Source: a virus. Taken from it: a DNA stretch of 64,000 bases. How positions within the stretch are numbered: the stretch's first letter is position 1; each line of letters opens with the position of its first letter. The DNA is taken from the IMG/VR virus record IMGVR_UViG_3300023184_000039, positions 62,001 to 126,000 of that record; one strand, written 5' to 3'. Both the position numbers and the translations under genes were made by a program. Below, piece after piece: positions 35,033-43,500 of the stretch. Under the pieces are notes generated by a model. It searched no databases and was not told the origin of the DNA. It saw only the letters and a list, made by a program, of their open reading frames with translations.

Positions 35033-35473
35033 ATGAGTGATTTCCAACAAGGTGACGATGAGTGGATTGAGTATGAACCACTCATCCCTATTGACAAGGA
35101 AGATGTCGTTAGTTTTCTGGCCGATTTTGTCTCTGGTGCCGTAACTTCGGAGAGCATGTACCGGGACAATTTTTGCGCCATCGCCGCGGGCAAGGCATAC
35201 CACGAATTTGGGCCAGAAGGGTTATGTCAGTTAATGCTGGCGATTGACGACAGGGCAAACTGGATAAGCGACATCATTATTGACGCTGCGGACATTGATG
35301 ATATTTTATACAAAAAGTACGGAGTATTTGGGGGCGATGTTGTGTTTAAGGCAAGGCAGACCAATGCCATGCAGGAAATGAACCAAAAGATGTGGGCATT
35401 AAGGCGAAAATATACAAAGAAAATCGCCGACGAGATATATCAGGTTGATGCAATTCCAACCGAAAGCGAATAG
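35033..35473 (+). CDS. Hypothetical protein
   Basis: 146 residues, acidic, no family recognised. Helix-rich with a basic stretch near the C-terminus (LRRKYTKKIADEIY). GGTGGG lies 8 nt before the ATG. It precedes the regulated 35573 gene. Confidence 0.62.
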   Translation: MSDFQQGDDEWIEYEPLIPIDKEDVVSFLADFVSGAVTSESMYRDNFCAIAAGKAYHEFGPEGLCQLMLAIDDRANWISDIIIDAADIDDILYKKYGVFGGDVVFKARQTNAMQEMNQKMWALRRKYTKKIADEIYQVDAIPTESE

Positions 35474-35509
35474 TTGACCTTTCATTCCGTACGCCGTACA
35501 TCTGATAAA

Positions 35510-35535
35510 ATTGTGAGTACTGAAGAACTCACAAT
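35510..35535. promoter_or_regulatory. Perfect 9-bp inverted repeat upstream of 35573
   Basis: ATTGTGAGT (35510-35518) and ACTCACAAT (35527-35535) are perfect complements around an 8-nt loop, 38 nt before the next gene's ATG. Lacking a T-run, it is more likely an operator or an mRNA-stabilising 5' hairpin than a terminator. Confidence 0.6.
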
Positions 35536-35572
35536 CTAGAGGAGTTCTCGGACCTAACTAAGGAGTAATAAA

Positions 35573-36004
35573 ATGTCAGCTTACGTACAACAAACACTCG
35601 CAATGACCGTAAATGGTGTAGTTGCCACAACTAGCACGGTAGTCGTTCGGGTTCCATTTTATGCTCGCGTTCGCGGCATCACTGCGGCCGTGGGAACTGC
35701 TCCTGTAGGTGCGGCACTCAACGGAACTGTTCGCAAGGCATCCGCATCAGGAACTGTTGTTGGAACTTGGTCAATCGCAGCCGGAGCAACTTCAGCTGTA
35801 GCAACAATGTCAAGCGTGGATGGTGCAGACCAACTCGCAGCAGATGACTTGCTCGTTCTTGTTGTAGCCGCTGTTGGTTCAAGCACTGCAGGTTCAAACT
35901 TGACAGCACTTATTCAATGGGATGCTTCGGCAGACCAAGACGGAGTAAACGTCCACTCGAACACGGTTCACCGTGGTGGTCATGCTGGAAGCGTTGTTTC
36001 CTGA
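35573..36004 (+). CDS. Probable virion protein, Ala/Val/Thr-rich beta protein
   Basis: 143 residues, very poor in charged residues and rich in Ala, Val, Thr, Ser and Gly, with alternating strand pattern throughout, as in capsid decoration or jelly-roll-like phage proteins. It has a strong AAGGAG ribosome site, an upstream 9-bp hairpin and its own terminator, so it forms a single-gene unit likely expressed highly. A late structural role is my best guess; there is no sequence family I can name. Confidence 0.65.
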   Translation: MSAYVQQTLAMTVNGVVATTSTVVVRVPFYARVRGITAAVGTAPVGAALNGTVRKASASGTVVGTWSIAAGATSAVATMSSVDGADQLAADDLLVLVVAAVGSSTAGSNLTALIQWDASADQDGVNVHSNTVHRGGHAGSVVS

Positions 36005-36040
36005 TAATTAAAAATTTCTAGTAGTAATTTAGGACATCCG

Positions 36041-36079
36041 AAAATACCAGTGGAGTTAAATCCACTGGTATTTTTGTTT
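36041..36079 (+). terminator. Rho-independent terminator
   Basis: AAAATACCAGTGGA (36041-36054) and TCCACTGGTATTTT (36061-36074) pair perfectly over 14 bp around a 6-nt loop; a T-rich stretch follows. It ends the 35573 transcript. Confidence 0.92.
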
Positions 36080-36085
36080 ATATGG

Positions 36086-36097
36086 GATAATTATTAA
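36086..36097 (+). promoter_or_regulatory. -10 box GATAAT 6 nt before ATG 36098
   Basis: GATAAT at 36086-36091 and a 6-nt gap to the ATG, with no ribosome site; same geometry as the other predicted leaderless starts. Confidence 0.45.
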
Positions 36098-36391
36098 ATG
36101 ACAATAAATAAAAACACAAAAACGGTTGTCAGATTCCTTGCCATTGGAATAATGCTGTCTGGGATGCTTTCCTGTGGGGACTCCTATCGGTATAAATGCC
36201 AAGACCCAGACAATTTTGGCAAGCCAGAATGCGTCCCACCAGGTTGCCTAGCAGATAACTCATGCACCTCAACCGTTCTTGGTTTTGACCCATTGCTTCC
36301 AGAACAAACGAATCAAACAGAATTGGTTCCAAACCAATCGCAGGACACTATTCCGTGCCCTTGCCCAACACAGGAGACTACAGCGCCATGA
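36098..36391 (+). CDS. Small lipoprotein, spanin-like candidate
   Basis: 97 residues. An N-terminal signal with hydrophobic core (VVRFLAIGIMLSGMLSC) ends in a lipobox-like MLSC at the cleavage point. The mature part is Cys/Pro-rich (YKCQDPDNFGKPECVPPGC) and ends Pro/Thr-rich. Similar proteins occur next to small membrane proteins in aquatic phages. Translationally coupled (ATGA) to a holin-like gene, so a lysis or envelope function is plausible, but not demonstrated. Confidence 0.72.
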   Translation: MTINKNTKTVVRFLAIGIMLSGMLSCGDSYRYKCQDPDNFGKPECVPPGCLADNSCTSTVLGFDPLLPEQTNQTELVPNQSQDTIPCPCPTQETTAP

Positions 36392-36696
36392 GTAAACGAT
36401 TTACACCAGCAGAACTTGATGCACGCCTAAAGTTTATTATTGGATGCCTACTGGGGGCAGTGCTCCTTATGACGACTGGGGCAATACTCTATGCACTCGT
36501 ATTCGTGACTCAGCCAATTGGAGCGCAAGCCGAGAACGACAAGATGTTCTTTGGTGTTCTTTCAAGCGTTGCAACATTCATCACTGGCACACTTGCTGGA
36601 TTGATGATTTCTACTGGCAAAGGTACCGGCGATGATGATGGCAATGGAATCCCAGATGCAGAAGAAAAACAATTAGGGAAACCTAACAAGTCGTAA
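36388..36696 (+). CDS. Two-TM membrane protein, holin candidate
   Basis: 102 residues from ATG 36388 (ATGA overlap with the lipoprotein). Starts SKRFTPAELDARLKFIIGC, then two hydrophobic segments (about residues 14-38 and 58-80) separated by a short polar loop, and a charged, Asp/Gly-rich tail DDDGNGIPD. Size and topology fit a holin; the Ca-loop-like tail is unusual for one. Function inferred. Confidence 0.68.
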   Translation: MSKRFTPAELDARLKFIIGCLLGAVLLMTTGAILYALVFVTQPIGAQAENDKMFFGVLSSVATFITGTLAGLMISTGKGTGDDDGNGIPDAEEKQLGKPNKS

Positions 36697-36702
36697 TTAA
36701 TG

Positions 36703-36770
36703 GCAGCGATAGTAAGTCCTAGACTCAAAACTTACAATTAGGACCTGTGAATATATAGTCTGCTATCGGT
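36703..36770 (+). other. Structured non-coding segment, possible switch
   Basis: This lies in the 374-nt gap 36697-37070. CGATAG (36707-36712) pairs with CTATCG (36763-36768), enclosing two mutually exclusive stems: GTAAGT/ACTTAC (36712-36717 with 36730-36735) or GTCCTA/TAGGAC (36716-36721 with 36739-36744). No tRNA fold or known RNA is recognisable. The remainder of the gap holds one weak minus-strand ORF and the methyltransferase promoter. Confidence 0.3.
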
Positions 36771-36805
36771 TAAGCCCGTAAGCAACAATAAAATTTGCCT
36801 TACTG

Positions 36806-36964
36806 CTAATTCAGTCGTTCTCTTTCAAAGTGCACAAAGTTGCGCTTCTCTTCGGTTCCATACGTGTGTTGGTCTACGACACGCATAAGTCCGGCATGTG
36901 CGGAGATGACCAATGTGGCTGATATTAAGCAGAAAATAAGCATCCCAGTATTATGGCATTGCAT
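36806..36964 (-). CDS. Possible small membrane protein
   Basis: 52 residues from ATG 36964: a hydrophobic segment (MLIFCLISATLVISAHAGL) and then a charged tail ending FVHFERERLN. The signal-anchor-like layout and clean composition look coding, but no ribosome site is visible and the frame is short. It would be the only minus-strand gene between 33.5 and 39.1 kb. Confidence 0.38.
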   Translation of the reverse strand: MQCHNTGMLIFCLISATLVISAHAGLMRVVDQHTYGTEEKRNFVHFERERLN

Positions 36965-37058
36965 TCTATATAGTGATGAAACTAACCCCAGTATCACTGA
37001 ATAAGATACCCCTCATCTCCCATTTTGCCATGTGTCCGCTTGCGAGTTCTTTATGGGC

Positions 37059-37070
37059 TAATGTGTCGCT
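37059..37070 (+). promoter_or_regulatory. -10 box TAATGT 6 nt before ATG 37071
   Basis: TAATGT at 37059-37064 and exactly 6 nt to the methyltransferase ATG; no ribosome site upstream. Confidence 0.45.
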
Positions 37071-39185
37071 ATGAACATTTTGAGTCTTTTCTCTGGCGTT
37101 GGTGGTTTTGACATGGGTCTTGAGGCCGCTGGATGGAAAACTATCTTTCAATGTGAAATAGATAAACATTGTCAAACTGTTCTTGCCAAACACTGGCCAG
37201 ATGTTCCAAAGTGGGGAGATGTTTCGACACTCACTGGTAAACATATTATTGAAATGGCTGGACCGCCAGATGTTGTTGCATGGGGAAGTCCGTGCCAAGA
37301 CCTCTCCGTCGCTGGAAAGCGCGCAGGATTGGAAGGAATGAAATCCGGCTTATTCCATGAAGGAATCAGAATCATCAAAGAAATAAGGGAGTTAACAAAC
37401 AATGAATATCCAAGAATCTCTATATGGGAAAATGTCCCAGGAGCCCTCTCTTCCAACAACGGAGCTGACTTCGGGGTCGTCCTCGACGAAATGGCTAAGG
37501 CAGGGGGCTTGGCGCTTGAATGGGCCGTGCTGGATGCACAGTACTTCGGAGTGCCCCAAAGACGACGCCGCATCTTCCTGTCTACTCTCTTCCATTCTGG
37601 AGATGCCAAACGAAGTGGAATCAAAATTTTTCCTGTCGCCGAAAGCTTGCCAGGGCATATTACGCCGCGCCCAAAGAAGGGGAAAAGAGTTGCCGCCAAT
37701 TCTTCGGAGAGCACTCAACAGAGTGGCGAGTCAAATGCCTTCAGAATGACCGCATTCGGCGAATATGCCGATGATGAAACAGCATCAGCAATGAAGGCGC
37801 GCGATTACAAAGATGCAACAGATTTGGTTGTAGAGCGAACGGAATATGCTCAAAGCGTATTTGCAAAATCACGACATGCGAAAGATAAAGACGATTTTGA
37901 AACATGGGTTGACGGCACTGTGTCGCCAACACTGAACACATTTGAAAACCATGTTGATACTCGTTCAACCGTTGCCATTGTTAATACAAACCCATTAATC
38001 ATTGATGGAACGCGCGTGGACGATGTTCGTGTTTATGACGATGGAACTACACCAACACTCACCCACCGAATGGGCACTGGTGGCAATAACACACCGATGG
38101 TTTTTGATGACAGAACACCAAGTACGCCAGCCACCCCGATTGTTCTAGATAGAGCTTCTTTTAATCAGGGTCCAAATGCACTATGGGAACCACTGATGGA
38201 GGAGGCACAATCAGTTCCGGCTCTTGTTGCGCGTGGTCCACACGCAGTTCTTGATACATCAACACAACCAATCGTATTTGAGCCTGGTGCGATGTCTCGC
38301 ATGAAGAGTGACTACTACTCAGACCATGTTGCACCAACCTTGCGCGCGCAGATGGGCGACAATCAGCCAGCAGTAGTACAACCCGACAATGGAACAATCG
38401 TATTTAACGATGACCGTAGAATTGGGCCGACCATACACGGTGATACCGTGTCCACGCTTCAAGCATTCATGGGAACGGGTGGAAACAACACTCCAATGGT
38501 TGCACAAATCCCAACTATCCCGATTCAAGATGGTCGTGACATTGAGAAAAACCAAAACGGCTTTGGTGTAGGGGAAAATGGCGACCCTTCGTACACCATT
38601 GACACAACCGGAGCACAAGCAGTCGTACAGACAGTTGTAGATGGACCAATGCTTTCATTTGACACTCAGTTTGGGTCAAATGCCAATGTCACCGAGAATG
38701 TCGCGCCCACCCTTAAGGCTAGTCAGCAATCCCCAAGTGTTGCATACTCAATTCGTGAGGATGCCAAGGCAAACAACTTCTCAGCAACCGAAATCAATGT
38801 TGCAAATTCACTATCAGCACTACAGCCAGCAATAACGTCTCATCACGCACAAACGATTATCACCGATGAGATATTGCAGTACGACGGATACAACCAAAAA
38901 CTTGAAGGCGACGGTTCATACAGGTCGTTGCGAGTTGGGCGAGATGCAAGCGACTTCGTATCACAAGGAGAAATGGTGGTCAGGCGTTTGACGCCCCTAG
39001 AGTGCGAAAGACTGATGGGATGGGGCGATTTTCACACTAAATTTCGTGCTGACGGTTCAATCGTTCCAGATACTCAACGTTACAAAATGTGCGGCAATGG
39101 AGTTGCCAGTCCATGCGCTGAATGGGTAGCGAAACAACTTATCGCCTACCTGCAGGACAGCACGGACGCTGGGCAATCGGTGTGA
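37071..39185 (+). CDS. DNA cytosine-C5 methyltransferase with repeat-filled middle
   Basis: 704 residues. Catalytic half: motif I LFSGVGGFDMG (6-16), motif IV GSPCQDLS with catalytic Cys75, motif VI WENVPG (119-124), motif VIII QRRRR (163-167). Motifs IX-X lie at the C-terminus (RLTPLECERLMGWGD and MCGNGVASPCAEWV, about 640-690). Between them, about 430 residues replace the usual 100-200-residue target-recognition region, with diverged repeats of the form PTL-x4-MG-x-GGNNTPMV. It would methylate phage DNA to 5-methylcytosine, most likely against host restriction; no partner endonuclease is present. A minus-strand ORF overlaps its 3' end. Confidence 0.93.
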   Translation: MNILSLFSGVGGFDMGLEAAGWKTIFQCEIDKHCQTVLAKHWPDVPKWGDVSTLTGKHIIEMAGPPDVVAWGSPCQDLSVAGKRAGLEGMKSGLFHEGIRIIKEIRELTNNEYPRISIWENVPGALSSNNGADFGVVLDEMAKAGGLALEWAVLDAQYFGVPQRRRRIFLSTLFHSGDAKRSGIKIFPVAESLPGHITPRPKKGKRVAANSSESTQQSGESNAFRMTAFGEYADDETASAMKARDYKDATDLVVERTEYAQSVFAKSRHAKDKDDFETWVDGTVSPTLNTFENHVDTRSTVAIVNTNPLIIDGTRVDDVRVYDDGTTPTLTHRMGTGGNNTPMVFDDRTPSTPATPIVLDRASFNQGPNALWEPLMEEAQSVPALVARGPHAVLDTSTQPIVFEPGAMSRMKSDYYSDHVAPTLRAQMGDNQPAVVQPDNGTIVFNDDRRIGPTIHGDTVSTLQAFMGTGGNNTPMVAQIPTIPIQDGRDIEKNQNGFGVGENGDPSYTIDTTGAQAVVQTVVDGPMLSFDTQFGSNANVTENVAPTLKASQQSPSVAYSIREDAKANNFSATEINVANSLSALQPAITSHHAQTIITDEILQYDGYNQKLEGDGSYRSLRVGRDASDFVSQGEMVVRRLTPLECERLMGWGDFHTKFRADGSIVPDTQRYKMCGNGVASPCAEWVAKQLIAYLQDSTDAGQSV

Positions 39186-39255
39186 TGAATCTTGGGCCTG
39201 GCTCTGCTGGTTCTTCCACAGGCAAAACCGGCGCTTCCTCTTCGTTTTCTTCCAT
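39139..39255 (-). CDS. Possible small acidic protein antisense to methyltransferase end
   Basis: 38 residues (starts MEENEEEAPVLPVEEPAEPG). It overlaps the 3' end of the methyltransferase by 47 nt on the opposite strand. The ATG is preceded by TATGAT and exactly 6 nt (GTTTAG), the geometry of predicted leaderless starts here. Composition is strongly acidic and Pro-rich. Too short to judge by sequence alone; support comes mainly from the promoter. Confidence 0.4.
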   Translation of the reverse strand: MEENEEEAPVLPVEEPAEPGPRFITPIAQRPCCPAGRR

Positions 39256-39267
39256 CTAAACATCATA
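39256..39267 (-). promoter_or_regulatory. -10 box TATGAT, minus strand
   Basis: TATGAT (complement of 39262-39267) followed by GTTTAG and an ATG at 39255. It is AT-rich around it; the facing plus-strand promoter is 70 nt away. Confidence 0.4.
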
Positions 39268-39303
39268 TAACAAAAAAATATTTTTTATGAACATCAAAAA
39301 ACA

Positions 39304-39318
39304 GATAAATCTAACCAG
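39304..39318 (+). repeat. Direct repeat flanking dioxygenase, left copy
   Basis: GATAAATCTAACCAG; 14 of 15 bases match the copy at 40118-40132, right after the dioxygenase stop. The pair brackets a single gene. Confidence 0.6.
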
Positions 39319-39330
39319 AGATGAAGTCTG

Positions 39331-39342
39331 TATATTATTTAT
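39331..39342 (+). promoter_or_regulatory. -10 box TATATT 6 nt before ATG 39343
   Basis: TATATT at 39331-39336, then ATTTAT and the ATG; no ribosome site. Leaderless geometry. Confidence 0.45.
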
Positions 39343-40113
39343 ATGGTGGCACCAGTGAGCATCTGCGTAATTCCCAATATTGACATCAACGAGATGCCCC
39401 CAACCCCGTCATCTGGAAATGAAATCAAATTACCAGAAGTAGAAAAAGTGCTGCGCGCGTATGCGAATCATTATGGTCATCCGTTTGGATACGTGCAAGA
39501 ACAGGGCTACGAGGTATTCCAACAGATAGTTCCTATCAAGAGACTGGCATCTGTACAGATATCTTCTTCATCAACCACCGAACTTGACTTACATACAGAA
39601 ACGGCCTTCCATCCATATAGGCCAGATTTCGTATTATTGTTGTGTCTTCGAGGCGACGCGGCGGCATTCACTACATATGCCAACCTGGAAACAATTCTCA
39701 GAAACCTAGGGGAGACAACACAAAGAGTATTACATCAACCTTGGTACACAACCCGGATAGATGAATCGTTTTTGCTCAATGGTCAAGAAGATAAGACGTT
39801 TACTCTGCCCGTGCTCCAGGGAGAGGGAAAAGATACCAGCATCGTCTATGACCGTGCATTTATGAAAGGCACTACAACGGCATCTCGTAATGCCCTAATT
39901 GAACTTGAAGAAGCAATCAAGAAAAGCACACGCAAGGTTGCCTTAAAAACCGGTGAATTGATGGTGATTGACAATAAGACAACCGTTCATGGTCGATTAC
40001 CGTTCACCCCTAGGTACGACGGCACCGACAGATGGATAATGCGCTCGCTTGTGACGAAGACTCTCCCACCAAGCGACCAGATGCACAAGGAAACCATCAT
40101 CACGGTTCTGTGA
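39343..40113 (+). CDS. Asparagine-oxygenase-like Fe(II)/2-oxoglutarate dioxygenase
   Basis: 256 residues of the clavaminate-synthase-like group that includes AsnO and VioC, which hydroxylate free Asn or Arg. Ligands by eye: His84-x-Glu86 in LDLHTETAFHPYRPD, His216 in TTVHGRLPF, and Arg234 in DRWIMRS for 2-oxoglutarate. The HTE/HGR pattern and the HPYRPD segment after the first ligand are typical. Substrate unknown; an amino acid is more likely than DNA, although the gene directly follows a DNA methyltransferase. Flanked by direct repeats, suggesting recent insertion. A second, only distantly related dioxygenase lies at 28.2 kb. Confidence 0.85.
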   Translation: MVAPVSICVIPNIDINEMPPTPSSGNEIKLPEVEKVLRAYANHYGHPFGYVQEQGYEVFQQIVPIKRLASVQISSSSTTELDLHTETAFHPYRPDFVLLLCLRGDAAAFTTYANLETILRNLGETTQRVLHQPWYTTRIDESFLLNGQEDKTFTLPVLQGEGKDTSIVYDRAFMKGTTTASRNALIELEEAIKKSTRKVALKTGELMVIDNKTTVHGRLPFTPRYDGTDRWIMRSLVTKTLPPSDQMHKETIITVL

Positions 40114-40524
40114 GCTGGATAAATCTAATCAGGTTTGGTGAACTCAAAATAGTTTCACATGTGCCCCCACCACCACAGAGGGGTTGGCGAAAGTCCCGAT
40201 ACGTGCCCCGTAGAAGGGGGTGTAAGGCATACCTAACAGCACTTCTTTTGATGTTACTTTCTGGTAACTTATCATTACCCTGTGGTAACTTGATGATATA
40301 CCACCCACATATCAGATACACACATCATATGTAGGTATTTGACACACAACGATATTTGTATTAGTATTCTATCCAGGATATTCGTTCACTATACAAATCA
40401 TTGTTCACTATAACGACCATTGTGTCTTATCTCAGATGATTGTTCCTTCTCATACACATCAGATACACCACACATACACATCGTTCCCTTGTGATGTCTC
40501 GTTCTAACTTACAATAGACAGATA
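40114..40524 (+). other. Repeat-rich non-coding control region
   Basis: 411 nt with no convincing gene. Contains GGTAACTT at 40263 and 40284 (each in a small hairpin with GTTAC or TTACC), GTTCACTATA at 40384 and 40403, ATCAGATACAC at 40311 and 40458, and CATACACATC at 40451 and 40473. A short GC stem CCCCGTAGAAGGGG lies near 40207. The right half is AT-rich, with TACAAT 9 nt before the ATG of the giant gene. It could be a replication origin or an array of regulator sites upstream of the 8-kb gene. Confidence 0.45.
40118..40132 (+). repeat. Direct repeat flanking dioxygenase, right copy
   Basis: GATAAATCTAATCAG, 5 nt after the dioxygenase stop; matches 39304-39318 except for one base. Confidence 0.6.
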
Positions 40525-43500
40525 ATGAATAACCTTGAGATACTGCTTGATGTCAAAGAACTAGGTCGTTACCAACGTAAGGTAATGACCCCATTAGATG
40601 AAGCATTTGACCCTGATGCTATTGATGGTGATGGTGATGGATTAGTTCAAGATAGAACTCCATTTGAGAGACCTGCCATTATCACTGCGATAACAGAGAC
40701 AGCACAAAGGATAAGTCAAGGTATCCGTGATGCTGGTCGTCTCAATCAGAAGCGCTCACACAATGTACATCGTGAGAGGCTAAGGGGTAAGAGCCATAGT
40801 GAGATAGCAGAGACACTAGTACCTAATGACTATGCCTCACTAGCATCATCCCTTACAGAGATGGCTATACAAGACCTAGGTGTTGATGCCTCACCTGCTG
40901 CCATACAAACTTGGATACAGGGGAAAGTATTTGACCTCACGGGTGATGCTACGGGTGATGTATTTGACTTCACACCTAAGCACATACGTAAGTTGCGTAA
41001 GACAGTAGAGAAGCACCTTGATGAACTACCTATGTTCAGACGACTAGTAGATGACTATGGTATGCCCCCCTTCTTCATACTAAAGAAAGGTGACTTCTCT
41101 GGTATCACATCACACGGCTTTGGTATAGGTGTGACTACTGGTGGTATGGGGTGGACAGATGGTAAGGGCAATCGCATACCCATACTTCGTTCCATATCAC
41201 TCAAACTTGGCTACTTTGATAAGTCTGGTGGTAGCAATAAGACAAAGAGATGGCTTACTGATACTGGTGTTAGGGGTACTGTGCTACACGAGTATGGTCA
41301 CTACCTAGCAGGTGTGCTGTATGACGACATTGTGAGTAACAAGTACGGTAAGTGGGAGGGTAGTCCTGATGTAGTGGACTTTGCTAGGTACATCAATATG
41401 GACTCCTTCAGTATCTCTACTCAGAACAGATTTCCCAATGTAGATGGCAAGGTAGGTAAGTCAATACCCGATGTGTTCTCTGCTATGTTCCATAAGCCTG
41501 AGTGGGATGAGGCTTGGAGTAAAGGCGACCTTCCTGATGAACTACCTCACGTACTTTCTTTCTATTCAGAAACAAACCCTTCAGAACAGTTTGCTGAAGG
41601 AATGGCGGCCCTTCTTTCTACCGACCCCAAACAACACAAACTTGTGTCACCCGGATTTGAGGATATGGTTAAACAACTTGTTGGATTAGAGACTGATGTA
41701 CCCTTTCAGTCTCAAGGTAGTAAATACAATGTAGACACCCTTGACTTACCACAAGTGACACAAGCACTTGGTTCTAGAGGTAGAGACTTCACAACACCTT
41801 CAGGAAACAAAGAGTTATGGCATCCAATCACCAAAGATATGGATGCTACAGAACTAGCAGAACGAATACATCCATCTAGTGCTGAAGAACTCATCTCAAT
41901 AATGGCTGAAGAAAACCACAGAATAACACCCACCTCATCCATCGAAGACCACAAGGCTTTGGTAGGACAAGTTCTTATGGAACTGTTTGAGGTCAAGTCA
42001 GTAAAAGAACTTGACTCAATGATGGATTTGTCAAAGAGGGGAGACAGGGTTGGGGCAATGGAACAACTCCTTCTAGACAACCCATCTTTGATGCTCCTAC
42101 ACAATCAGTATGGAGCGCCACCCCTCATACACCTCACACCAGAAGCATATGATGATGCTGCCAGAAGCCTAGAAGGAGAGTTTGCTGGAATACACGTCAT
42201 AGACCCACGACTCAATATTGGAACAATACTCCTATCACCCAACACCACCGACCTATTAGATAATTACAACACACCACTCCCACTAACTGGTGAAACTTTT
42301 CAGGAACTGCTTGACAACCGGCCATTGGGACAACGACTTGTTCTCTCTTATGCTAAGTGGAGAGGAAAGTATCCCAAGTCAGTGACATATATGTCTATTG
42401 GTAATAATGTTGAGCAACTCTACGCACACGAATATGCTCACTACCTACACGAACAAATGACGGCATCTCTCCCAATGGAGGGAAACCGTGAAAGACGAGC
42501 ATTACTCAGGGCATACTTGAGCGCAACTTGGGAGGAATTCTTTGCTGCTGTTGACAGACCAGATTGGGCTGAAGCATACACAAACAGAAGGAAAAAGGAT
42601 TTACCAGACGACTATCCGTTTGTTGACAGCGCATATGCCTTCTCAAACCCGTTAGAAATGTTCGCTGAGTCTTTCGCTGCTGCTACGGCTAGTGACCCAG
42701 CAATAAGGGGCGCAGTCAGTCCAGAAATGAACAGACAGATGGCGATGATGCTTGGACTTGACCCAGAACAAGCACTATATGAGCAATTAGTAGCCAATGA
42801 TGATGTAGTTAGCGCCTCACTTGACATATCAAGACCACTCGGCTCTAGGAGTAAGAAAAAGGACCGAGAGTTCTGGGAAAAAATGTATCCAGACAGAACC
42901 GCAGCAGAGTGGAAAGCGATTGAGGAAAAAATACAGCAAGAAAGAGATAATACCTATCTAGGTAGACCACTCGGGTCTGCCCCAAGTTTGACTGCTTCAG
43001 AGGCTATTCGTTCGCTTGATGAGGTAGCAAAGATAGAAGAACGTGACCTCATCACTACTGATGACCCAACACTACGACCCGGAGTACGAAAACTTGACAC
43101 AAAGGCTTGGGATGGCAAGGACATCTATCAAACAGCAGATGCTGGTGATGCGCTTGCCCTCATAGCAAACGGTCATTACGTTGAGATGACACACGAAGAA
43201 GGATTGTGGCTCGCCCTCGCAGACATAGGCAAGAGATGGAAAGAAATACAGAAGAGCAGCGGCAAGGAAATAAAAACACTCAATGCTTGTTTGTTTATGA
43301 CCGTTGATGCCAATGGTAAGTCAAACAACCTGTTCTGTCGAGGACACCACGATATTGCTCGATTGTCAATGCCACAAGTTGGTGGATATATGACAAAAGA
43401 AAATCAGGTCTTGCTACAAGCCTGGAGGTCAGGACTTACCGAGAACAGAGGTGGTGCTCACGATGCCTTCATTGGCGGCAATAAAGCCGTAGAAGCAATG

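Noticed and set aside
39343-40113. TET/JBP-type DNA hydroxylase
   Set aside because: The HTE...HGR pattern and flanking residues fit the amino-acid hydroxylase group (AsnO/VioC) instead.
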